Shown here: positions 1-6,563 of the stretch, one piece after another
Layout: every line of letters begins with the position of its first letter
How positions within the stretch are numbered: the stretch's first letter is position 1
Origin: Acinetobacter sp.
GTDB taxonomy: Bacteria; Pseudomonadota; Gammaproteobacteria; Pseudomonadales; Moraxellaceae
DNA length: 10,382 bases
NCBI GenBank assembly: GCA_030152605.1
Contig: JASLJB010000024.1
Span: 1 to 10,382, forward strand
Direction: 5' to 3'
Program-made: the position numbers and the translations under genes
The notes under the pieces: generated by a model
Seen by the model: the letters and a program-made list of their open reading frames with translations, nothing else
Told to the model about the DNA's origin: nothing
The model's database searches: none

Positions 1-49
1 TTGCTCGAATTTTTAACCTACTCGCAAAAATAAAAGGAAAATCTACAAC

Positions 50-1930
50 GTGTCTCAATATACGGCTCAATCTCTTGAAGTTTTATCTGGTTTAGATCCA
101 GTACGTCGTCGTCCCGGGATGTATACCGATACCACGCGTCCGAACCACTTAGCCCAAGAAGTCATCGATAATGCTGTGGATGAGGCATTGGCCGGTCATG
201 CCAATAAAATCACCGTAACGGTCTACAAAGACGGTTCCTTGTCGGTCGAAGACAATGGCCGTGGTATGCCGGTGGATATCCATCCTGAGTTTGGTCAAAG
301 CGGTATTGAAATTATCATGACCAAGCTGCATGCCGGGGGCAAATTTAGCACCGACAATTACCAGTTTTCCGGCGGTCTGCATGGAGTCGGTATCTCGGTG
401 GTGAACGCGCTTTCCACCCGAGTTGATGTGGCGGTACAGCGTGATGGCAATCTGTATAAAATGACCTTTGCACAGGGTGTACCGGTTGCAGGACTTGAAG
501 TGCTCGCAGGTAAAGCACCCAAGCGTGCGACGGGGACGCGTGTACATTTTTGGCCAGAAGACAAATATTTTGATTCTCCAAAATTCGCACTCAAAGCTTT
601 AAAACATAACCTCAAAGCCAAAGCGGTATTGGCTGCAGGTCTGCAAATTTGCTATGTCGACGAAATCAATCAAGAAAAAATTCAATGGCAATTTGAAAAT
701 GGCCTAGTCGACTATTTGATGGATGAGCTCCAAGACCGTGAGATCGTGCCACACCCTGCCTTTGTGGCTGTGGGCGAAGCCGAGCGTGCCAGTGCTGAAT
801 TCGCAATTTGCTGGAATGTTGAAGGCGGCGAGCAAGTCCAAGAAAGCTATGTCAACTTGATTCCCACCGCACAGGGCGGTACCCATGTCAACGGTCTACG
901 TTCTGGTGTCGCCGAGGCGCTACGTGAGTTCTGTGAGCTGCGTAACCTGTTGCCACGCAACACCAAATTGGCTGCGGATGATGTTTGGGATGGGGTCAAC
1001 TACATCCTGTCGCTCAAGTTCCAAGAGCCGCAATTTTCAGGGCAAACCAAAGAGCGTTTATCGAGTCGTGAAGCATCGACCGTGATGCTGAATATTGCCA
1101 AAGATGCTTTTGCCTTGTGGCTGAACCAAAACTCGGACGTTGCCATGCAACTGGCAGAGATGGCGATTGCCAAAGCCGGGCGTCGTTTGAAAGCAGCCAA
1201 GAAAGTTGAACGTAAAAAGATCGTTTCTGGCCCTGCACTGCCGGGTAAACTGGCGGACTGTGTCGGTTTAACGCGAGAAGAATCTGAGTTGTTTATCGTC
1301 GAAGGTGACTCTGCCGGCGGTTCAGCCAAACAGGCGCGCGATAAAAACTTCCAAGCCATCATGCCGATCCGCGGTAAGATTTTAAACACTTGGGAAGTCT
1401 CCTCTGATGAGGTTTTGGCCTCGAACGAGGTGCATGATATTGCCATCGCGATCGGCGTCGATCCGGGCAATGATGACTTGTCTGAGCTGCGTTATGGCAA
1501 GATTTGTATCTTGGCCGATGCGGACTCGGATGGCCTGCATATCGCGACTTTGTTGTGTGCTTTGTTTGTGAAGCACTTTCCGGCCTTGGTTGAGGATGGA
1601 CATTTGTTTGTGGCTATGCCGCCCTTGTTCCGTGTCGATGATGGCAAGGACGTGCACTATGCACTCGATGAAGATGAGCTTGAAGCGATTTTGAAGAAAT
1701 GCAAAACCAAATCACCGCAAATTACGCGATTTAAAGGTTTGGGTGAGATGAACGCCAGTCAGTTGCGTGAAACCACCATGGACCCGGATACGCGTCGTTT
1801 GGTGCAGTTGGATTTGGATGACAGCCATTTTACCGCGGCGTTATTGGATAAGTTACTCGCCAAAAAACGCGCTGCGGATCGTAAGCAATGGTTAGAGCAA
1901 AAAGGCAACTTGGCCGATATCGGTGTTTAG
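50..1930 (+). CDS. parE: DNA topoisomerase IV subunit B (ParE)
   Basis: ParE is the ATPase subunit of topoisomerase IV, which with ParC decatenates daughter chromosomes in the cytoplasm. Visible in order: a GHKL ATPase domain with E37 and N41 in EVIDNAVDEA, D68 in VEDNGRGMP and the ATP lid GGLHGVGISVVNALS; a transducer domain with the QTKERLSSRE loop (around residue 333); and the TOPRIM domain with catalytic E418 in EGDSAGG, the metal-binding DADSDG cluster (D490, D492, D494) and the C-terminal RFKGLGEMN box. At 626 residues it has ParE length; gammaproteobacterial GyrB is about 800 residues because of an insert that is absent here. The start is GTG at 50, preceded by AGGA at 35-38 (11-base spacing), and gives the usual MSQYTAQSLEVL beginning. 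EGDSAGG lies in the region where quinolone-resistance changes occur in ParE homologues; nothing in it looks unusual by eye. It appears to be a single-gene unit ending at the terminator at 1974-2016. Confidence 0.97.
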   Translation: MSQYTAQSLEVLSGLDPVRRRPGMYTDTTRPNHLAQEVIDNAVDEALAGHANKITVTVYKDGSLSVEDNGRGMPVDIHPEFGQSGIEIIMTKLHAGGKFSTDNYQFSGGLHGVGISVVNALSTRVDVAVQRDGNLYKMTFAQGVPVAGLEVLAGKAPKRATGTRVHFWPEDKYFDSPKFALKALKHNLKAKAVLAAGLQICYVDEINQEKIQWQFENGLVDYLMDELQDREIVPHPAFVAVGEAERASAEFAICWNVEGGEQVQESYVNLIPTAQGGTHVNGLRSGVAEALREFCELRNLLPRNTKLAADDVWDGVNYILSLKFQEPQFSGQTKERLSSREASTVMLNIAKDAFALWLNQNSDVAMQLAEMAIAKAGRRLKAAKKVERKKIVSGPALPGKLADCVGLTREESELFIVEGDSAGGSAKQARDKNFQAIMPIRGKILNTWEVSSDEVLASNEVHDIAIAIGVDPGNDDLSELRYGKICILADADSDGLHIATLLCALFVKHFPALVEDGHLFVAMPPLFRVDDGKDVHYALDEDELEAILKKCKTKSPQITRFKGLGEMNASQLRETTMDPDTRRLVQLDLDDSHFTAALLDKLLAKKRAADRKQWLEQKGNLADIGV

Positions 1931-1973
1931 TCTTAGTGATCAGTGCTGACCGAGTTTGACTTGGGCATAAGCC

Positions 1974-2016
1974 AGGCCCCGTACTTGTAGAAACAGGTGC
2001 GGGGCTTTGTTTTTTT
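1974..2016 (+). terminator. Rho-independent terminator of parE
   Basis: A GC-rich stem starts at GGCCCCG (1975-1981) and closes with CGGGGC (2000-2005). It continues inward through seven more pairs, including G-U wobbles, to an AGAA loop at 1989-1992. TTTGTTTTTTT follows at 2006-2016. The T-tract lies only on the + side, so it serves parE rather than the convergent acetyltransferase gene. Confidence 0.9.
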
Positions 2017-2062
2017 ATGGGAAGAGCTTTGTTTTTGATTCAGGTTTTAATGCGTTAAGGCA

Positions 2063-2566
2063 TTAATCAAAGTTAAGCTGCATCAGCACCAAGTCGCGCC
2101 ATTGTCCAAATTTCTTGCCCATCTGCGGCATATAACCGGTTTGTTTAAAGCCAAGTTGTTGATGTAGCAGAATCGAAGCGCTATTGCTATGGTCAATCGC
2201 CGCCACCATGACGTGGATATCTTGTGATTGCGCGGTTGCGATTAAGGCTTGCATCAGACGCTTGCCCAAGCCTTGGCGATAATAGTCTGGATGCACAAAG
2301 ACCGAGTGTTCTACGGTATGTCGATAGCCTTGGATCTGGCGAAACAGATCATAGTCAGCATAGCCGGCCACGATTGAAGTCCCTTCAGGTATCGCGACCA
2401 ATAAGGGGAAATTCTGTGCTTGTAACTGTGCAAACCACTGTTGAAATTGGGGCAGGCTTTTCGGGTCTTCATTCCAGTTGGCGGTACCGGTTAATATTTC
2501 TTGGTTCAAAATGGCCATAATTTGAGGTAAATCATCAACACAGGCCGGGCGAATTTCAAAGCGCAT
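2063..2566 (-). CDS. GNAT N-acetyltransferase, MnaT/YncA (phosphinothricin acetyltransferase) type
   Basis: Predicted cytoplasmic acetyl-CoA-dependent N-acetyltransferase of 167 residues. The acetyl-CoA loop is R97-QGLG-K102 after strand SVFVHP, and a LLHQQLGF motif follows near residues 133-140. The blocks GYRHTVEHSVFVHPD and MPQMGKKFGQWRDLVLMQL closely resemble E. coli MnaT (YncA), which acetylates methionine sulfone, methionine sulfoximine and phosphinothricin. The likely role is therefore detoxification of amino-acid analogues; the substrate is inferred from similarity only. The start at 2566 has GAAGG about seven bases upstream. The gene lies 75 bases downstream of the same-strand Tsx-like gene, but that gene's terminator sits between them, so it needs either read-through or a promoter within or close to the tsx-like 3' end. 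A 6-bp dyad (TAATGC/GCATTA, 2048-2065) spans its stop codon but lacks a T-tract. Confidence 0.88.
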   Translation of the reverse strand: MRFEIRPACVDDLPQIMAILNQEILTGTANWNEDPKSLPQFQQWFAQLQAQNFPLLVAIPEGTSIVAGYADYDLFRQIQGYRHTVEHSVFVHPDYYRQGLGKRLMQALIATAQSQDIHVMVAAIDHSNSASILLHQQLGFKQTGYMPQMGKKFGQWRDLVLMQLNFD

Positions 2567-2591
2567 AGCACACCTTCGTCAAAGAGCAGCG

Positions 2592-2619
2592 AAAAAAAAG
2601 CAAGATCGGAATCTTGCTT
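2592..2619 (-). terminator. Rho-independent terminator of the Tsx-like gene
   Basis: On the minus strand a 9-bp stem, AAGCAAGAT paired with ATCTTGCTT (+ positions 2598-2606 and 2611-2619), has a 4-base loop and is followed by eight T residues (A-run 2592-2599 on +). It lies 23 bases past the Tsx-like stop codon. Confidence 0.88.
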
Positions 2620-2641
2620 AGTCTATCGAGGATGTTGCGGC

Positions 2642-3370
2642 TTAGAAATGGTATTTCACGAGCGCGCTGACATTATTTTCGTCTTGGCCTTTGATGCCAA
2701 ACTTGTTATTCCAGACTGAGTGCTCAATCCCGAGATACAAACGTGTTTTTGGAGAAATATGCTTACCTGCATTCCATTTCCATTGTGTGGTCCAGTTCAG
2801 TTCACTGGCATGATCTTTTTCTGCAGTCGACCAATCCAGAAAGCCATCGACTAAAAAGTCTTCGTTTGCAAGCTGAAGTGGCAGCGCATAAGACACGGTC
2901 ATTTGATAATCATCTTTCTGCTTTTCATTGTTAGCACGATAGAAATTCAAGTTGAAGTATTGAAAATAAGGCACATCTAAATCAACACCGACACCATAGA
3001 GAAAGTTGTCAAAATCATTGCCGAAATCGTCATGATTGCCTTCCCATGTGGTCGAAATCAAGACGTCTTTGATCGGGCCATAACTGAGGTCTTTGCCCGA
3101 AATTTCACCGAGACTAAAACGCGGCGAAAGTTCAAAATAAGTGGTTTTACGATCATCACCACCACGCAAACGATCCATGAAAAAGAACACATCGGCATAT
3201 TTTACTTTTGCCGCGTATTCCACGGTCAGCGTGGTTTGTTGTTGATCAACGACTTTGTAATGTTCGCCATATAGACCGGTCACACTGAAATCTTGCCATA
3301 CAGGTGCAGCATGCGCAGAAATTGCGCTCGTGGCCAGTGCACACAACGCGAACTGAGATAAAGTTTTCAT
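2642..3370 (-). CDS. Tsx/OmpK-family nucleoside-specific outer-membrane channel
   Basis: Predicted outer-membrane beta-barrel of 242 residues resembling the Tsx/OmpK family, which takes up nucleosides and some other small solutes. The start at 3370 begins a Sec signal peptide (MKTLSQFALC..., likely cleaved after AHA, residues 19-21). GGGGA lies ten bases upstream. The mature part shows alternating aromatic and polar strands, a family-like opening (PVWQDFSVTGLYG), acidic loops (EGNHDDFGNDFDNF), a YLGIEHSVWNNKFGI segment and the C-terminal VKYHF ending in Phe that BAM-assembled barrels carry. The reading frame runs open to 3454, but the extra 28 residues would put a second hydrophobic stretch before the signal peptide and have no better ribosome site, so I reject them. 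The substrate is inferred from the family. It is transcribed divergently from the HPF-like gene across a long spacer and ends at the terminator at 2592-2619. Confidence 0.85.
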   Translation of the reverse strand: MKTLSQFALCALATSAISAHAAPVWQDFSVTGLYGEHYKVVDQQQTTLTVEYAAKVKYADVFFFMDRLRGGDDRKTTYFELSPRFSLGEISGKDLSYGPIKDVLISTTWEGNHDDFGNDFDNFLYGVGVDLDVPYFQYFNLNFYRANNEKQKDDYQMTVSYALPLQLANEDFLVDGFLDWSTAEKDHASELNWTTQWKWNAGKHISPKTRLYLGIEHSVWNNKFGIKGQDENNVSALVKYHF

Positions 3371-3865
3371 CAAAAATATTTCCCCAACAGAAAGCGCTAC
3401 AGAATACAGATTAACAAGCAAAAAAAAAGCCAAAACTGGCAAAAAAAACAGCAACTATTTTATCAACGCTGTCTTTAAAACTCTTTTGTTAAGTTACGCT
3501 GCAATATAAGTTTGGTAGCTAGTTGTAATTCAAAGAATAAAGTAACAAGTTGTCATTTTTCATATTCTTTATAAAATTCTGCTTGCAAATTTATGATTAT
3601 CATCCGATATTGAAATAACAGGGCGAAAACGAGATAGGTGGTATAGCCTTCGTGGCTGACCTTTCGGTATTCGGGATTGATTCACTTAAATTTTCAAAAG
3701 TGAACGTCTGGTAGCGATGATTTTAATTTCGCGCTGTGGGCTGTATCTAGCAGTTGATGGGCGCTTTACATCAAGTACAGTTTCAACTGCGCCATTTAAT
3801 ATGTTTAGATTTGCAAAGCTTTTTGCACTCTTCGGTTATATATAAAAGTGTGAGGATGAAATTTT
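3371..3865. other. 495-base divergent spacer rich in dyad symmetry
   Basis: The spacer lies between the Tsx-like gene (-) and the HPF-like gene (+) and must hold both promoters and leaders. It contains an A-rich stretch with a weak 4-bp stem (3421-3448), a nested dyad at 3532-3570, a Fur-like palindrome at 3593-3603, a hairpin at 3637-3662 (outer GGT/ACC, inner AGCC/GGCT), another at 3681-3704 (TTCACTT/AAGTGAA) and overlapping inverted repeats at 3750-3793. A 20-codon GTG-started frame (3652-3714) is discussed in the findings. The best promoter-like match for the HPF-like gene is TTGCAA (3811-3816) with TATATA (3837-3842), but the 20-base spacer is long, so I do not annotate it. GAGGA at 3852-3856 is that gene's ribosome site. 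I found no good promoter match for the Tsx-like gene. Confidence 0.5.
3593..3603. promoter_or_regulatory. Fur-like palindrome (weak)
   Basis: ATGATTATCAT is a perfect 11-base dyad around a central T. It matches 10 of the 11 central positions of the classical Fur-box consensus, but the flanks do not match. It lies 223 bases upstream of the Tsx-like start codon. A Fur role is a guess from the motif alone. Confidence 0.2.
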
Positions 3866-4213
3866 ATGAACATTGAAATCCGTACAGATAAGAATATTCA
3901 AAACAGCGAACGTTTAATTACGTATGTACGTGAAGAGTTAAACCAAGAGTTCCAACGTCATAGTGAACGTATTACTCAATTTTCAGTACATATTAGTGAT
4001 GAAAATGGGGCCAAAGGCGGAGATGACGATATCCGCTGTATGATCGAAGTCAAAGCAGCAGGGCTTAAACCTGTTGTGGTGACGCACAAAGCTAAAAACA
4101 TTGATCTTTCGTTGCATGGGGCGATTGAACGTGTGAAGCGTAGCCTAGAACATACGCTTGAGAAAAATGAAAATCCACGTGGTGGACAGCTTGAAATCGT
4201 CGACGAAGTATAG
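3866..4213 (+). CDS. HPF/RaiA-family ribosome-associated protein (S30AE fold)
   Basis: A 115-residue cytoplasmic protein resembling the short hibernation-promoting factors and RaiA, which bind the 30S decoding region in stationary phase or stress and silence or store ribosomes. It shows the beta-alpha-beta-beta-beta-alpha pattern: an opening strand (MNIEIRTD), a helix with basic residues (RLITYVREELNQEFQRH), strands ITQFSVHISDENG and DIRCMIEVKAAG followed by KPVVVTHKAKN, and a final helix (LSLHGAIERVKRSLEHTLEKN). It has no long-HPF C-terminal dimerisation domain. The acidic insert KGGDDD and this spacing mark a proteobacterial subfamily rather than classical E. coli HPF, so ribosome binding is inferred. 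The start has GAGGA nine bases upstream. It stands alone, not in an rpoN operon as hpf is in many gammaproteobacteria. Confidence 0.8.
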   Translation: MNIEIRTDKNIQNSERLITYVREELNQEFQRHSERITQFSVHISDENGAKGGDDDIRCMIEVKAAGLKPVVVTHKAKNIDLSLHGAIERVKRSLEHTLEKNENPRGGQLEIVDEV

Positions 4214-4215
4214 AG

Positions 4216-4238
4216 AAAAGCCCTACGGGGCTTTTTTT
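4216..4238 (+). terminator. Rho-independent terminator of the HPF-like gene
   Basis: An 8-bp stem, AAAAGCCC (4216-4223) with GGGCTTTT (4228-4235), encloses a TACG loop and runs into seven T residues (4232-4238). It begins three bases after the stop codon. Confidence 0.93.
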
Positions 4239-4275
4239 AGGTCGGGAGAATATGAATATAGTGCGATCAGACTTT

Positions 4276-4313
4276 GAAAATAAAATCGAAAAATAAAATC
4301 GAAAAATAAAACT
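4276..4313 (+). repeat. AT-rich tandem repeat, ~13-base unit, three copies
   Basis: The unit GAAAAATAAAATC occurs complete at 4288-4300, one base shorter at 4276-4287 and with a changed end at 4301-4313. It lies between the HPF-like terminator and the ankyrin gene. It may be slippage-generated or act as an AT-rich upstream element; nothing shows which. Confidence 0.75.
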
Positions 4314-4415
4314 TAAAAGCAAATAAAGCCTAAAAATAATTTTACTCAAGATTAAATGCTCAAACTTAATAAATATTCGGCATAATATTGATTCTAATGA
4401 TTGAGAGTAATTGGC

Positions 4416-4958
4416 ATGTTAACAGCGCAACAGCAAGTCTTTTTAAAAGCAATTGAGGATTTAGAGTTGCAACAGGTCAAACTCCTGTTGGCGGAAGGCT
4501 TAGACCCAAATTTTATTGATCCTGAAAAAGGTCCTGCCGTATCGGTTTGGTCGGATGGATTATTTAAATGGTGGGAAGCGATTTGTGAGGCGCATGAAGC
4601 AGGACAAGTCATGAGTGCTGCGGATAAGCAAAGCAGCTTACAGGTTCATCTCGATATTCTGGATGCGTTGATTGCAGCCAAAGCCAACTTTCATCTTTGG
4701 GATGCTGAAGAATGTTATGGTCCCTTGTGGGACGCGGCCAGTGCGGCCTGTGTACCTGCAGTGCAACGTTTACTCGATCATGATGTTGATCCAAACAGTA
4801 AAGATGATGAAGGCCAAACTATTCTTAGTTCAATCAGTGATCTATTCTTTGATTGTGATTTTGATGAAATTGATTGGACTCAAGCTTTACCTGAAGAAAA
4901 AGAAACATTAGAGTTGCTTCGTGGTCATGGCGCAAAAATGACCAAAGAATCAACTTAA
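4416..4958 (+). CDS. Ankyrin-repeat protein
   Basis: A 180-residue protein with no signal peptide or membrane segment, probably cytoplasmic. Ankyrin-type helix-loop-helix units can be read at the N-terminus (FLKAIEDLELQQVKLLLAEGLDPNFID, residues ~9-35) and at about residues 105-140 (LWDAASAACVPAVQRLLDHDVDPNSKDDEG), each with the LLxxGxDPN-like turn. A less regular repeat (ILDALIAAKANFHLWD) lies between. The tail is very acidic (FDCDFDEIDW). Ankyrin repeats mediate protein binding; the partner is unknown. I chose ATG 4416 because GAGAG at 4403-4407 lies eight bases upstream; the in-frame TTG at 4401 has no site. It ends 14 bases before the barrel gene, with no terminator between, so the two are probably co-transcribed. 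Confidence 0.82.
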   Translation: MLTAQQQVFLKAIEDLELQQVKLLLAEGLDPNFIDPEKGPAVSVWSDGLFKWWEAICEAHEAGQVMSAADKQSSLQVHLDILDALIAAKANFHLWDAEECYGPLWDAASAACVPAVQRLLDHDVDPNSKDDEGQTILSSISDLFFDCDFDEIDWTQALPEEKETLELLRGHGAKMTKEST

Positions 4959-4972
4959 ACTTGAGTATAAGC

Positions 4973-5740
4973 ATGAAAATATTCACAAAAATTACATTAG
5001 TTCTTGCCTCAACGGTCAGTATGGGCAGTTTTGCCGCAGAATTTTCATTTGACCGTCCAGGTGCCGGTTTTGGTACCGGGATCACCCCAGTCGGCCGATT
5101 GGCATGGGAACAGAGCCTACCAACAGCAAGCTATAACCAAACCGTGATCGACGGTGCTAAACAAAGAACCGTAACCTTAAATGGCGATATGCTGTTGCGT
5201 ACTGGTCTAAGCTCAAGTTTAGAGTTGCAATTGGGCTGGGATGGACCGGCTTGGCAGAGAAGCTCATATAAAGGCAAGCATACAGAAGAGCATGGTCTAG
5301 GTGATGTCAGTATCGGTTTGAAAAAAGCCATTGATCTCGATGATCCGAAATTGGCCATGGCGGTTTTAGCTCAAGCCAAGATTGCGACCGGTAATGATCA
5401 GTTCACTGAAGAAAAAGATATTTATACCCTAGGCTCATCTTTAGAGTATCAATACAACGACTTGGTCAACACCAGTATGAGTATGTTTTACGAGGTTCAG
5501 GATGGTCAATGGGCAGTGACTGCTGTGCCAACGCTGTCTTATCAACTGACTGATAAATGGTCAGGCTTTTCTGAATTTGTTTATCGTAAGCAAGAAAGTA
5601 GTCCCTATGAATACAGCCTCGGTTCAGGTGTGGTCTATGCACTCAACGATCGCACTCAGCTCGATGCCAGTGTCGGCGTTAAGCTCGATGGTGATGACCG
5701 TGAGTACAATGCAGGTTTAGGCATCGCCTATTTGTTTTGA
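4973..5740 (+). CDS. Putative outer-membrane beta-barrel, MetA-pathway phenol degradation (PF13557-like) family
   Basis: A 255-residue exported protein. The start at 4973 gives a Sec signal peptide (MKIFTKITLVLASTVSMG..., likely cleaved after SFA at residue 21). The mature N-terminus, with DRPGAGFGTGITPVGRLAWE, resembles the opening of the family often named transporter or MetA-pathway of phenol degradation. The remainder is alternating amphipathic strands with short turns (LTDKWSGFSEFVYR, YALNDRTQLDASVGVKL), ending in GLGIAYLF with a terminal Phe as expected for BAM-assembled barrels. The transported substrate, if any, is unknown, and the family name should not be read as function. An in-frame TTG at 4961 was set aside because it would add only four residues before the signal peptide. 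A weak GAG (4963-4965) serves as ribosome site, which fits translation coupled to the ankyrin gene 14 bases upstream. Confidence 0.8.
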   Translation: MKIFTKITLVLASTVSMGSFAAEFSFDRPGAGFGTGITPVGRLAWEQSLPTASYNQTVIDGAKQRTVTLNGDMLLRTGLSSSLELQLGWDGPAWQRSSYKGKHTEEHGLGDVSIGLKKAIDLDDPKLAMAVLAQAKIATGNDQFTEEKDIYTLGSSLEYQYNDLVNTSMSMFYEVQDGQWAVTAVPTLSYQLTDKWSGFSEFVYRKQESSPYEYSLGSGVVYALNDRTQLDASVGVKLDGDDREYNAGLGIAYLF

Positions 5741-5791
5741 TACAGAGATGATTTCGCTTGAGGCTTCAGACGCTTAAAAAATTGAATTTAG

Positions 5792-5819
5792 AGAAAAAGC
5801 AGCTTGGGCTGCTTTTTCT
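5792..5819 (+). terminator. Terminator of the ankyrin-barrel unit
   Basis: A perfect 12-bp stem, AGAAAAAGCAGC (5792-5803) with GCTGCTTTTTCT (5808-5819), encloses a TTGG loop. The T-tract forms the 3' arm, and the A-rich 5' arm would allow some termination on the opposite strand. It separates this unit from the GST gene. Confidence 0.88.
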
Positions 5820-5870
5820 GAATTAGAACAGGATGTTGCGGGTTAAATACAATAAAATAGGACAGAAAAA

Positions 5871-6563
5871 ATGCTACACCTCTATATCGGGAATAAAAAT
5901 TATTCGAGTTGGTCACTACGTCCATGGTTAGTGCTCAAAGTATTTGGCATTGCGTTTCAAGAACATCAGCTTCAGTTCGATGACTTTCAGCTGAGTAGTC
6001 CGTTCAAACAACAACTACTCAAGTTGCATCCCACAGCCAAAGTGCCTTTGTTACAAGATGCAGATCTGGTGGTGGCTGATTCACTGGCGATATGTGAATA
6101 TCTGGCAGAGACTCATCCAGATTTGTATTTGTGGCCGAAAGATAAGGTTCAGCGTGCGCAGGCACGATCGATGTGTGCAGAGATGCACAGTAGTTTTGGT
6201 CATTTACGCGATGCATGTCCGATGAATGTTGAAGCGGATTTGGTTGAAGTCGGTCTTGATCTGTACCAGTCCAATGCTGGGTTACGTGAGGATCTGCAGC
6301 GGATTCAGTCGATTTGGGCAGCACGGCCGAGCCTAGACGGTTTTCTATGTGGTGAGCAGTTCAGTATTGCTGATGCCTTCTACGCGCCCGTCGTGCTACG
6401 TCTGGTCGGTTATGGCCTGCCAATTTTGCCTGTAAATCAAGCTTATGTGCAACGCATACAGGGTTTAGAAGCTTTAAAGCTGTGGCAAGCAGAGGCACGC
6501 CAGGAGCATTGTTTTGTGCCGATTGATGAGCCTTATCGTACAGCACCTGAATCAGCGCCATAA
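5871..6563 (+). CDS. Glutathione S-transferase family protein
   Basis: A predicted cytosolic GST of 230 residues. The N-terminal thioredoxin fold (about 1-80) carries YIGNKNYSSWSLRPWL, whose NYSS serines are the likely glutathione-activating site, then the cis-proline segment KVPLL and the glutathione-binding ADSLAICEYLAE motif. The helical C-terminal domain has the N-capping box FSIADAFYAPVV (about residues 163-174). This arrangement is typical of a widespread proteobacterial GST subgroup of unknown physiological substrate; conjugation or dehalogenation roles are not decidable here. The start has AGGA at 5859-5862, eight bases upstream. It lies after a strong terminator, so it needs its own promoter; a possible -10 TACAAT (5848-5853) is too close to the ribosome site to be convincing. 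Its last ten codons overlap the convergent cyclase gene (6533-6563). Confidence 0.9.
   Translation: MLHLYIGNKNYSSWSLRPWLVLKVFGIAFQEHQLQFDDFQLSSPFKQQLLKLHPTAKVPLLQDADLVVADSLAICEYLAETHPDLYLWPKDKVQRAQARSMCAEMHSSFGHLRDACPMNVEADLVEVGLDLYQSNAGLREDLQRIQSIWAARPSLDGFLCGEQFSIADAFYAPVVLRLVGYGLPILPVNQAYVQRIQGLEALKLWQAEARQEHCFVPIDEPYRTAPESAP

Noticed and set aside
149..1657. Long open frames antisense to parE (up to 156 codons, e.g. 1000-1470)
   Set aside because: They lie wholly inside the well-supported parE frame, lack ribosome sites and read as low-quality protein. They are by-products of parE codon usage.
2048..2065. Terminator for the GNAT gene at its stop codon
   Set aside because: The 6-bp TAATGC/GCATTA dyad is AT-rich and has no adequate T-run on the minus strand.
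3421..3448. A-run, GCCA/TGGC stem, A-run resembling an attenuator in the Tsx-like leader
   Set aside because: The stem is only 4 bp and the flanks do not pair, so it is too unstable to call a terminator.
3371..3454. 28-residue N-terminal extension of the Tsx-like protein
   Set aside because: It would place a second hydrophobic stretch before a complete signal peptide, and the ATG at 3370 has the better ribosome site.
3811..3827. Sigma54-like promoter (TTGCAAAG...TTGCA) for the HPF-like gene
   Set aside because: The near-invariant GG at -24 is absent, and the match is mostly the TTGC at -12.
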